From Vibrio casei (GTDB lineage: Bacteria > Pseudomonadota > Gammaproteobacteria > Enterobacterales > Vibrionaceae): a stretch of 64,000 nucleotides of DNA. Below, one piece after another: positions 16,906 through 24,050 of the stretch (positions are counted from its first letter, which is position 1; every line of letters starts with the position of its first letter). The stretch spans positions 496,001 to 560,000 of the forward strand of contig NZ_AP018681.1 of assembly GCF_002218025.2 (NCBI RefSeq), given 5' to 3'. A program made the translations under genes and the position numbers. The notes below the pieces were generated by a model that had not been told where the DNA came from, did not search any database, and saw only the letters and a program-made list of their open reading frames with translations.

Positions 16906-17061
16906 CACAAAAAGTAAACAAAACAATTTTATATCATATCCTTTCCCCAAGGGTGTGATTCCCTAATATGGGCACTGGTTACAGGTCAAGTTTTTGTGCC
17001 TATATCCTTTCATACTGTTTTACTTTTTGTGTCAGTGTGGAGGGCTTTGCAGCCTGTAACC
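16906..17061. repeat. nested inverted repeats upstream of the HTH_36 gene
   Basis: CACAAAAAGTAAA (16906-16918) is the exact reverse complement of TTTACTTTTTGTG (17019-17031). GGTTACAGG (16977-16985) is the exact reverse complement of CCTGTAACC (17053-17061). The two pairs interlock rather than nest cleanly. They occupy the 475-bp gap before the HTH_36 gene and could be an operator, origin or structured RNA. Confidence 0.7.
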
Positions 17062-17115
17062 GCTTTTGCCCCCCAAGTTTCTTCATTGTCCTTAACACAA
17101 AAAGGACGATAGAAC

Positions 17116-17649
17116 ATGAAGCAAATAAAACACCACTCTCAACTTGTTAACGCTATTATTGCGTCAAACCTTCCGATCTCATCTACTGATAAGCTTGTAC
17201 TTAGTACATTGGTGACACACCTCAATTTAGTAAAGAATGAATCTTTTCCTTCACAAAGTCGCATAGCCTCAATTTGTGGTTTATGTCGTGCCACTGTAAA
17301 CCGTTCTATTCAAAAACTTGCTGAACTTGGTTACATATCAATCAAGAAAATCGAGCGCATTAATGGCATTGGATTACGTAACCTATACACGCTCAAATCA
17401 AGCCTTATCAAAGCGTTATCAGTGGTTATCCCTAAACTTGGTACATTAGCATCAAGAGTATTCAAACAAGCTCACAGCAAGCCTACAAGCCCAAATACAG
17501 GTACTAATCAAACATCATCAATATTAGATAAAGCCAATAAAGACTTTGAAGAACATTATACACAAATTTCTAATACTAGACGTGCTGATCTGAGTGTTGT
17601 ACAAGCCCTGAAAGCGTCTCTACGTTGTACTTCTAAAGGAGGGCTTTAA
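17116..17649 (+). CDS. HTH_36-type winged-helix protein, 177 aa
   Basis: Residues about 20-90 match the HTH_36 pattern seen in phage and plasmid replication or regulatory proteins: STDKLVLSTLVTHLNLVKN, FPSQSRIASICGLCRATVNR, IQKLAELGYISIKKIERING, LRNLYTL. The C-terminal half is low complexity (Ser/Thr/Lys-rich). It may start replication from the adjacent inverted repeats or control the element's switch. A helper role for the polymerase is plausible. The start ATG follows a weak AGGACGATAG site. Confidence 0.7.
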   Translation: MKQIKHHSQLVNAIIASNLPISSTDKLVLSTLVTHLNLVKNESFPSQSRIASICGLCRATVNRSIQKLAELGYISIKKIERINGIGLRNLYTLKSSLIKALSVVIPKLGTLASRVFKQAHSKPTSPNTGTNQTSSILDKANKDFEEHYTQISNTRRADLSVVQALKASLRCTSKGGL

Positions 17650-17650
17650 T

Positions 17651-17779
17651 ATGTCATATTCTAACCTTCAGGCTTTATCTAATGCTATACAGCAAGCTTT
17701 CACAACTGGCAAACCTTGTCGGATGCCTAAGCTATCAAAGCAAGAATTGGATCTGTTGCTGTGGTTATTAAGTGATTGA
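17651..17779 (+). CDS. microprotein following the HTH_36 gene, 42 aa
   Basis: The ATG is 1 bp after the HTH_36 stop, and AAAGGAGGG just upstream is a strong ribosome site. The product begins MSYSNLQALSNAIQQAF and ends in KQELDLLLWLLSD. The convergent integrase gene ends 22 bp further on. Function unknown. Coupling and ribosome site support expression. Confidence 0.55.
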   Translation: MSYSNLQALSNAIQQAFTTGKPCRMPKLSKQELDLLLWLLSD

Positions 17780-17800
17780 GTAGTGGGGTATTGTGCCCCT

Positions 17801-19450
17801 TTAACTTGGTATAGCTTGTACAACATTATCGAGTTGCTTTAAGTCGATTAAGTGTGTACTTATGTAATCTTTCTTAGTGCCTTTTTGGGTGTGCCCAACA
17901 ATAGCGTTGATCATAGTATCCGTAGCACCATAGCTTACTAATGAAGTCATAAAATTATGGCGTAGACTATAAAATGATAATAGTTCGCCTTGTTCGTTTA
18001 AGTTGTCTATATCAAGCTTTCTGAGTAGTTTTGTAAACATCATACTTAATGCCTCTGACGATATATTAAAGCCATTGTTAGCTTTGATGTAGTCCACTAC
18101 GCCACGATCAATAAGATACTTATGTATTGGTACTCTGCGTTGTGCGTTGTCGGTTTTAGTACCTTTGATGTAAAAATACAATACACCTGTATCATCATCA
18201 GTGCGTATATCTTCGAGGGTAATAGCTAGGATTTCCTTGTTGCGCATACCACCAAACAACTGCATATAGAAGCAAGCCCCATGATCATCTAAGTCTAAAC
18301 TATCATAGTATGCTCTTAACTTATTCAACTCACTTTTGTTAAATGCACCACGGCTAGAAAGGTCAGTAAATCGCTTGAATCGGGATTTTGTGATCGGGTT
18401 TTCTTCTAGAATATTCGTATCGTATAACCACGTAAAAAACCTATTAAACTTACTCTTAACACGTCCTAGTTGCTTATCTTGTCGTGCATCTTCTGGAGTA
18501 TCACCACTTCTAGCAAGATCTAAACATTCTTCCATAGACATTTTTTTATAATGTTCCTTACGCTTCGGGAAGGCTGTTAATGTAACAAGCATTTCATCGA
18601 ATTGACTGTAATCAATATCATGTATATTCGTAGATCCGAAATATGGTGATCCCAATCCCTCAATCCATGTCAGGCTTTCAGTTATTGTTTTTGTGGCAAT
18701 TTCTTTACCTTTTTCATTCTTGTATAAGTAACTGTTTTTATCCTTTTTGTACTTCTCTAGAGCATGGTTATAGCTTAAAAATGATTTCTTCTGTAGTTGT
18801 TGAGATTGGGTAGTATAAACTTGTGATTGCGTTACGGTGTCGCGATTAAATGAGTGCTTGAGATTATCAACTACGGGTTTTAGTTGTGTTGTATCCGTAG
18901 TTTTCAATGCTTGTACGTACTTATTCAGTAATGTGATCAAGGCTTCTTGTTCTACAAATTCTTTCTCGTAGACAAGCGTTGGATCTTCATACATCAAGTA
19001 TTCTTTCAAGCTCTGAGGTATATCAACATCCTTGAGTTGTTGCTTAATCCAATCATCTAAGTTCAAGATCGGTTTTCTGTCGGGTAAGCCTTCGACAAAA
19101 GGCACATTATCCAGTTGGTTATTGTGTAAGCTGTTGGGTGTGAAGTGGCTATGAAAGTACCTTGTTAACTCACTTTTAGCTTGCTTGCTTTGTGGTTGCA
19201 ATATTGCTGTAACTTTATCTATAACCCTGTCAATCTCTTCCTGAACAACTGCCTTAATAATTTCTATAGTCACTCTCGCCCCCTCAATCCTTTGTTTTAT
19301 AGCTTTGATTATACTTTTTGCTGTCCAAATGTCTCTTGTTTGTAAACTCAATCGAAACACTTTATTACCAATCCGCTTATTAAAATAAAACCAATCCGAC
19401 CTACGTATTAAATATTTGTGTGCCATAATGTGTGCCAAAAAGTGTGACAC
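17801..19450 (-). CDS. tyrosine-recombinase integrase, 549 aa
   Basis: Site-specific recombinase that would integrate and excise the element. C-terminal catalytic residues are visible: Arg in FGGMRNKEIL (about 413), the RH pair in SLRHNFMTSL (about 497), His in IVGHTQKGTKKDYI and Tyr in DYIS (about 529). Residues about 215-320 form the SAM-like core-binding domain, preceded by a long N-terminal helical region. Its length is at the upper end for the family. The start may be this ATG or the in-frame ATG at 19426 (MAHKYLIRR). It reads into the element with its start 51 bp from the right repeat, the usual int/att layout. Confidence 0.9.
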   Translation of the reverse strand: MSHFLAHIMAHKYLIRRSDWFYFNKRIGNKVFRLSLQTRDIWTAKSIIKAIKQRIEGARVTIEIIKAVVQEEIDRVIDKVTAILQPQSKQAKSELTRYFHSHFTPNSLHNNQLDNVPFVEGLPDRKPILNLDDWIKQQLKDVDIPQSLKEYLMYEDPTLVYEKEFVEQEALITLLNKYVQALKTTDTTQLKPVVDNLKHSFNRDTVTQSQVYTTQSQQLQKKSFLSYNHALEKYKKDKNSYLYKNEKGKEIATKTITESLTWIEGLGSPYFGSTNIHDIDYSQFDEMLVTLTAFPKRKEHYKKMSMEECLDLARSGDTPEDARQDKQLGRVKSKFNRFFTWLYDTNILEENPITKSRFKRFTDLSSRGAFNKSELNKLRAYYDSLDLDDHGACFYMQLFGGMRNKEILAITLEDIRTDDDTGVLYFYIKGTKTDNAQRRVPIHKYLIDRGVVDYIKANNGFNISSEALSMMFTKLLRKLDIDNLNEQGELLSFYSLRHNFMTSLVSYGATDTMINAIVGHTQKGTKKDYISTHLIDLKQLDNVVQAIPS

Positions 19451-19500
19451 ATACCAGTAAATACTGTACAGATAGACTCAAAGCACCGTATAGCTAAAAA

Positions 19501-19519
19501 GTTATCCCCAAAATCGGTG
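19501..19519. repeat. putative right attachment site (attR)
   Basis: GTTATCCCCAAAATCGGTG, 18/19 identical to 2009-2027, 51 bp upstream of the integrase start codon. GTTATCCC (19501-19508) is also inverted as GGGATAAC (19530-19537), giving an arm-like palindrome absent at the left copy. Confidence 0.6.
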
Positions 19520-19921
19520 GATAAATATTGGGATAACTCAGAAGGCTGAAAGTGCTCATCAGCTTGCAGACCATAACAGGGATTGCTTACAGCAATTAGG
19601 TTATTCACAAAGGGCACTTTTTTTTAAATTGAATAGAAACGGTCAAGTGATTTTTTAGATTTTTTTCAGATTTATGACTAAGCCGTTAGAACGAAATCTT
19701 TGAACTAAAAGAGTGCATAGAAAGGCTGAGTTTGCTGCCTTTTTGCGCACTTAAATTCGATTTTGGTTTCATATAGATAAAGATATAAAATATTGCTCGA
19801 AATATCTGACTGAAATGGTAGGGTATTGACACTAAAGTGCTGTGTTAAATGAATTTGGATTAGTATATCTAGCATTTATACACATTGACTCATTAATCGT
19901 TGTAGGAATTATCGATTACTC
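19520..19921. other. intergenic region right of the element
   Basis: No gene seen. It holds a DnaA-box-like TTATTCACA (19601-19609), T-rich tracts and a weak AAAGGC/GCCTTT hairpin with T run (19721-19744). A GTAGGAATTA some 10-20 bp before the next ATG may be the ribosome site of the oxidoreductase. Confidence 0.4.
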
Positions 19922-21385
19922 ATGGCTTCTCCTCATATTGGTATTATTGGTGGTGGGATTGCTGGCTCGACAGCGGCATTGCATTTCGCTGAACAAGGGC
20001 TTCAAGTTTCTATTTTTGAGCAAGGACCTAGCTTAGTCGATGGCCCTCCAATTTGCCATTTGCACGCGGGTGGGAATTTATATCGTGAAATTTCAGAGCA
20101 ACAATGTATTCAACTGCTCAAAGAATCGATTGATACGGTAAAACTATACCGACATACATTGAATGTGCGACCAACCGTAATCGCAGTACCCATTCAAGAC
20201 CAAGGCCAGCCAGAAGAACTTTTCCCTCGTTTACAAGTGATTAAAAAAGCTTATAAAACCTTAGTGGAAAAAGATCCTACCAATCAAGTATTAGGATCTC
20301 CTGAGCACTACTTTAAGTTGTATTCAAAAGAAGCCTTGCTTAAATTAGCGCAGCAAGAGACCCCTGAGCTTGATTCTCTGTCGGGAAAAAGTCTCGATGA
20401 ATGGATGATTCCATTTGCCCAACATACCGATCTTGAAAAACTTAAATACCCAGTAATGTTAGTGCAAGAATATGGGCTAAGTGTTTTTCGATTATCAGCG
20501 ACTGTAAACCTTGCTTTGGAACAATTGCCAAATTGCCAAGTGTATACACAAACACAAGTAACGGCCGTTGAGGCTCAAGATAAGAAGTGGACAATTCGCT
20601 ACCAGCCATATGACATTAATCAACTCGTCAATTTGCACCAGCAAGCTACCACCGTTGATTATTTAATTAATGCCTCAGGTTATAAAACTGGTGTTGTCGA
20701 TGATTGGGTGGATAAACCGCGTTCAAGGTTGGTTGAGTTTAAAGCGGCCTATGTGACTCATTGGGATACAGGGTCTGCAATGTGGCCAGAAGTCATTTTT
20801 CATGGTGAAAGAGGCACACCACAAGGCATGGCGCAGTTAACGCCGTATCCTGATGGTTATTTCCAATTACATGGCATGACAGAAGATATCACATTATTTG
20901 AAGACGGAGTGGCTCATTCTACAGAAGAAAGCTCTCAACCCAAGTTACCTGTTCATTTGGTTAATAAGATCATTCATGGATGGAACGAAGAGCAGCAAAC
21001 GATTAGAACGGATAAAGCCATTAACCATATGGCACAATTCATCCCCAGTTTTGCCAGTGCGACCATTGGTGGTAAGCCGTTATTTGGCGCTCAACAAGTT
21101 CCCGGTACTGATATTACTTTACGCGCGGCCAGTGTGTCATTTGCGGGCGACAACTACGCTCGTATGGAAATCGTTAAGGCTTCATCAGCATTAGAAGCCG
21201 CGAGGCAAATTGAAGATCAGATGCGAGAATGCGGTGTTTATGATGACTTCTCACTAGCGCCTAAAAATGTTTCATCTGAATTGAAAATAGAACAAATATT
21301 AGCTACAGCATGCACGTTAGCCGAGCAAAGACATTACCCAATCGCACTCGCGAAAGTGGGTGGAGTGAAGCAAGATTCTGACTAA
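19922..21385 (+). CDS. FAD-dependent oxidoreductase, 487 aa
   Basis: N-terminal Rossmann FAD-binding motif GIIGGGIAGSTAALHFAEQG (residues 7-26) followed by VSIFEQGPS, as in DadA/MnmC-type and related amine oxidoreductases. LINASGYKTG near residue 257 and LRAASVSFAGDNYAR near 400 look like later flavin-contact segments. No signal peptide or membrane span. The substrate is unknown. First chromosomal gene right of the element, separated by 77 bp from the toxin-antitoxin pair downstream; it looks independent. Confidence 0.75.
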   Translation: MASPHIGIIGGGIAGSTAALHFAEQGLQVSIFEQGPSLVDGPPICHLHAGGNLYREISEQQCIQLLKESIDTVKLYRHTLNVRPTVIAVPIQDQGQPEELFPRLQVIKKAYKTLVEKDPTNQVLGSPEHYFKLYSKEALLKLAQQETPELDSLSGKSLDEWMIPFAQHTDLEKLKYPVMLVQEYGLSVFRLSATVNLALEQLPNCQVYTQTQVTAVEAQDKKWTIRYQPYDINQLVNLHQQATTVDYLINASGYKTGVVDDWVDKPRSRLVEFKAAYVTHWDTGSAMWPEVIFHGERGTPQGMAQLTPYPDGYFQLHGMTEDITLFEDGVAHSTEESSQPKLPVHLVNKIIHGWNEEQQTIRTDKAINHMAQFIPSFASATIGGKPLFGAQQVPGTDITLRAASVSFAGDNYARMEIVKASSALEAARQIEDQMRECGVYDDFSLAPKNVSSELKIEQILATACTLAEQRHYPIALAKVGGVKQDSD

Positions 21386-21463
21386 AAGATTAACAGTCTA
21401 CAAATAGACACTAAGGTTAAAGTTGTCTATAATAAGATTATTCAATTTGTTGTAGGAGGCAAA

Positions 21464-21868
21464 ATGAATAATCATCAAGTCGAAAAGAAACCAGATACCA
21501 AAGTAATGGCAAAAGCCGGTTTTAAAGCTGCAAATCAAATCATGGACGGTTGGGGGTGCAGTACAAAAGACAAGCAAAAAATCATGCGAATTGCACCTTC
21601 GACATATCACAAATTTAAGGTTAATCCTGAAACCATTTCATTAGACAGTGATCAGCTTGAGCGATTAAGTTACATTGTTAATATTCATGCAAGTTTACGT
21701 ATCGTGTTTGATAACCCAGAGAACGTTAAAGGTTTTATGGCGTTAGAAAATCATAATCCATATTTCAATGGTAGAACGCCACTTTCAATTATCCGTGATG
21801 GTAAGTTTTCGCATATTTATGAGGTCTTTTGTCGCATAGATTCGTTGCGTTCAGGACTGTGGGGGTAG
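21464..21868 (+). CDS. Xre/MbcA/ParS-type antitoxin, 134 aa
   Basis: Small antitoxin of the Xre-MbcA-ParS (DUF2384) family, paired with RES toxins. N-terminal helical DNA-binding part (AGFKAANQIMDGWGCSTKDK), then the toxin-binding domain: RLSYIVNIHASLRIVFDNPE and MALENHNPYFNGRTPLSIIR (the NPYF-x-G-x-(T/S)P signature). TAGGAGGC before the ATG is a strong ribosome site. The stop lies 5 bp before the toxin start. Probably autoregulates through an upstream palindrome such as the repeated TAGAC around 21400. Confidence 0.9.
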   Translation: MNNHQVEKKPDTKVMAKAGFKAANQIMDGWGCSTKDKQKIMRIAPSTYHKFKVNPETISLDSDQLERLSYIVNIHASLRIVFDNPENVKGFMALENHNPYFNGRTPLSIIRDGKFSHIYEVFCRIDSLRSGLWG

Positions 21869-21873
21869 GAGAC

Positions 21874-22554
21874 ATGCCTTCAATTGTTCAAGGCTTTCGC
21901 CTTATACCGTCTAAGTACCCAACCATTGATATTTTTGATGATGTTTCCAATCAAGAAGAATTTGAAGCCTTATATCAACTTCAGGCTTTAACTAACCCTC
22001 GTCTTGCCAATGAAGTGGGTGATATGTCTCTTCTAGATCATAAAGAAATTCCATTTCATTGTGAAAGAGGGCGCAGTTATGCAATTGCAGCTTTTACTCA
22101 CATTAATCGTGATGGTTCACGCTTTGCTGACGGTGATCACGGTATGCTCTATATTGGCAATAGTGAGAAAACTGCCACCAAAGAAGTACAATTTCATCAA
22201 GCCAAGTACTGGTGTAATGTCACTGGTCTTAAATATGACCGCATAATTTTTAGAACCTTAAAGTTTACCTTTAATGATTCAAGTTGTGTCGATATCACCG
22301 ACAAGCTAATGTCAGACTCAATATACGATCCCGATAATTATCTAACCGCTCAAAAGTTTGGCTTAAAAGTCTATATGAATCGGGCTGAAACGACCGGTAT
22401 TAAATACAATTCTGTTCGATCGGACAATGGGGTTTGTTGGGCGTTATCGACTCCTTATGTGGTGCACGATGTGATCCAATGCTCACATACTGAAATGGTA
22501 TGGAATGGCAATGAGATTAAACACGTAGATAAAATTAAGCGCATGAAACTTTAG
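21874..22554 (+). CDS. RES-domain toxin, 226 aa
   Basis: RES-domain toxins degrade NAD+ and halt growth. The start is at MPSIVQGFRLIPSKYPTIDI with a TAGGAGAC site; an earlier in-frame start would overlap the antitoxin by 40 bp. The family pattern is visible: FRLIPSKYP, FEALYQLQALTNPRL, then the C-terminal CWALSTPYVVHDVIQ. Length fits the family. Tightly coupled to the antitoxin. The pair sits 2 kb from the integrated element but outside its repeats. Confidence 0.88.
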   Translation: MPSIVQGFRLIPSKYPTIDIFDDVSNQEEFEALYQLQALTNPRLANEVGDMSLLDHKEIPFHCERGRSYAIAAFTHINRDGSRFADGDHGMLYIGNSEKTATKEVQFHQAKYWCNVTGLKYDRIIFRTLKFTFNDSSCVDITDKLMSDSIYDPDNYLTAQKFGLKVYMNRAETTGIKYNSVRSDNGVCWALSTPYVVHDVIQCSHTEMVWNGNEIKHVDKIKRMKL

Positions 22555-22746
22555 GCTATGGTGTCGTAAGGTATATGAATACTTTACTTGAAAGTTGATG
22601 TGACTAATTAATTCCTAGTGTTGAATATAAATACCGAGCAATTCAAATTCACCGTCATCCTAGAAATGATGAATGAATTACCAGGGAGTAGATTAGGTAC
22701 TTGGTAAAGGCTTATTGGGTTTTTATGTATATACGAAGCACTTTTA

Positions 22747-23706
22747 CTATCTTATATCTACATCACTCACAACCGGGCAGTGATCACTTAAATTGTGATA
22801 TAAAGATTCTTCACGAGTAAACAATATTTGTTTCGCTTCTTTCCCTAGACTTGGTTTACTAATTATAATGTGATCGATGAGTTGAGGGTAACGATATAGC
22901 GCCGTTGGATCTAGCTTCGACTCGACTTGGCATAATGTTGGTGTCGTTTTTGTAATCAATTCAATTTGTTTTTCAATGCCTTTGTTTAAGGTGCGCCATA
23001 ACCAGTCGCTGTGAAATGAAAGGTTATGATTGAAGTCTCCCATCACAATAAAAGCATCGTTATTTTTTAAACGTTTTGCCATCCATTGGTTTAACACCTT
23101 TCCTTGTTGTAATACTTGAGCACAAGCCGACTTCTTGCTTTTCTTTCCGATGCACCCCTGCTTTAAGTGTACGGAAAGTAAATGAACATCAGGCTCCCCA
23201 ATTTGGTTTAATATCACATAACTAGCAAAACGTAATTTTGAATTCTTGGTTAGCTCTATATCACGAGGATCAGTTACGGTAAATTGGCTTGAGATGGCAA
23301 AACCTGTGTATTGATTAATATTGCTAAACTGCTGTCCTTTATAACGGAAAAGGGAACGATCTGATAAGTAAACACGGTAAAAAGGCCCAACTACTTTTTG
23401 AATAGCCGCTTTAGAGTCGACTTCTTGAAATGCCAAAACATCAGGGTTAATTTGTTGGAACTTGTTGGCTAATAAAGTGAAGTCTTGAGAATTTCTTCGG
23501 CTCTCTGAAATAGAGGAAACAGGCTGAGTGGTTAACCATTCTAAGTTCCATGTAGAGACTTTTAGGCTGTTAGCCAATGACTGTGGGACTGTTAATAATG
23601 TTAATAACAAAGCGAAAGTAATGTGATAAGCGAATGTATAATAAGACGTATTCTGAGCCAGTCTTTGATTAAATAATAAGCATTTAATGTTCAGTTTTTT
23701 CGACAT
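22747..23706 (-). CDS. exported endonuclease/exonuclease/phosphatase-family protein, 319 aa
   Basis: EEP-superfamily metal-dependent hydrolase (DNase I / sphingomyelinase-like fold). Motifs in order: STWNLEWLT, AFQEVDSKA (metal Glu), LLSVHLKQGC, VMGDFNHNL, and the final SDHCPVV with the catalytic His. A hydrophobic signal segment precedes ANSLKVSTWN, but the N-terminus is long (about 45 residues), so a later start is possible. Probably periplasmic or secreted; nuclease versus phosphodiesterase activity cannot be told. Transcribed divergently from nrdD. Confidence 0.8.
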   Translation of the reverse strand: MSKKLNIKCLLFNQRLAQNTSYYTFAYHITFALLLTLLTVPQSLANSLKVSTWNLEWLTTQPVSSISESRRNSQDFTLLANKFQQINPDVLAFQEVDSKAAIQKVVGPFYRVYLSDRSLFRYKGQQFSNINQYTGFAISSQFTVTDPRDIELTKNSKLRFASYVILNQIGEPDVHLLSVHLKQGCIGKKSKKSACAQVLQQGKVLNQWMAKRLKNNDAFIVMGDFNHNLSFHSDWLWRTLNKGIEKQIELITKTTPTLCQVESKLDPTALYRYPQLIDHIIISKPSLGKEAKQILFTREESLYHNLSDHCPVVSDVDIR

Positions 23707-23869
23707 TTGAAGGTTAATATCCTTTACATTTTGATCACGGACAGATGTTAAATCATAGCTTTTTGGTAACAGAACAAGTAGGTGAAAAGTATAAATTTCA
23801 AGTTTTATTTGTATTTATGCGACATAAAACTCTTGCCTCTTACAATCTTTATTTTTGCTAGAAGATTTA

Positions 23870-23883
23870 TTGATTTAGATCAA
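23870..23883. promoter_or_regulatory. FNR box
   Basis: TTGATTTAGATCAA is a perfect match to the FNR consensus TTGAT-N4-ATCAA. It lies 168 bp before the nrdD start, in a 344-bp gap between divergent genes, and suggests induction under low oxygen. Confidence 0.85.
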
Positions 23884-23910
23884 CATCGCCAGAAAATTTA
23901 AAATGATAAT

Positions 23911-23957
23911 ACACAACATATTGTATTTTAAATTTGTTTACTACCTATATATGCGGT
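23911..23957. promoter_or_regulatory. paired NrdR-box-like sites
   Basis: ACACAACATATTGTAT (23911-23926) matches 14 of 16 positions of the NrdR box ACACWATATATWGTGT. A weaker partner lies at 23942-23957 around CTATATAT. The two start 31 bp apart, the three-turn spacing normal for NrdR pairs. Confidence 0.65.
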
Positions 23958-24050
23958 TGTGGTTTGAGTTTATGCATAAGACTAATGCACTAGATAATCG
24001 CGCCTAGGAATAAAATTAGGGTAGAAAATTGTCTTAGGAGGCAAGGTTAG

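Larger units (their letters stand above)
2009..19519. mobile_element. 17.5-kb integrative element, candidate phage satellite or atypical prophage
   Basis: A 19-bp repeat with one mismatch (GTTATCCaCAAAATCGGTG at 2009-2027, GTTATCCcCAAAATCGGTG at 19501-19519) bounds a block with a tyrosine integrase at its right edge, pointing inward. Inside are a leftward operon (about 11980 to 2199), a short rightward module (15564-17779) and long gene-poor stretches. Recognisable parts are a family-A polymerase, S49 peptidase, HNH-like protein, tape-measure-like protein and HTH_36 protein. I could not recognise a terminase, portal, major capsid, tail tube, lysis gene or CI-like repressor. Many genes are under 100 codons and overlap by ATGA. 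Flanking chromosomal genes appear uninterrupted. Element limits rest on the repeat and gene content, not on an empty-site comparison. Confidence 0.8.

Noticed and set aside
21398..22554. Toxin-antitoxin pair as part of the integrated element
   Set aside because: It lies outside the right repeat and behind a chromosomal oxidoreductase gene.
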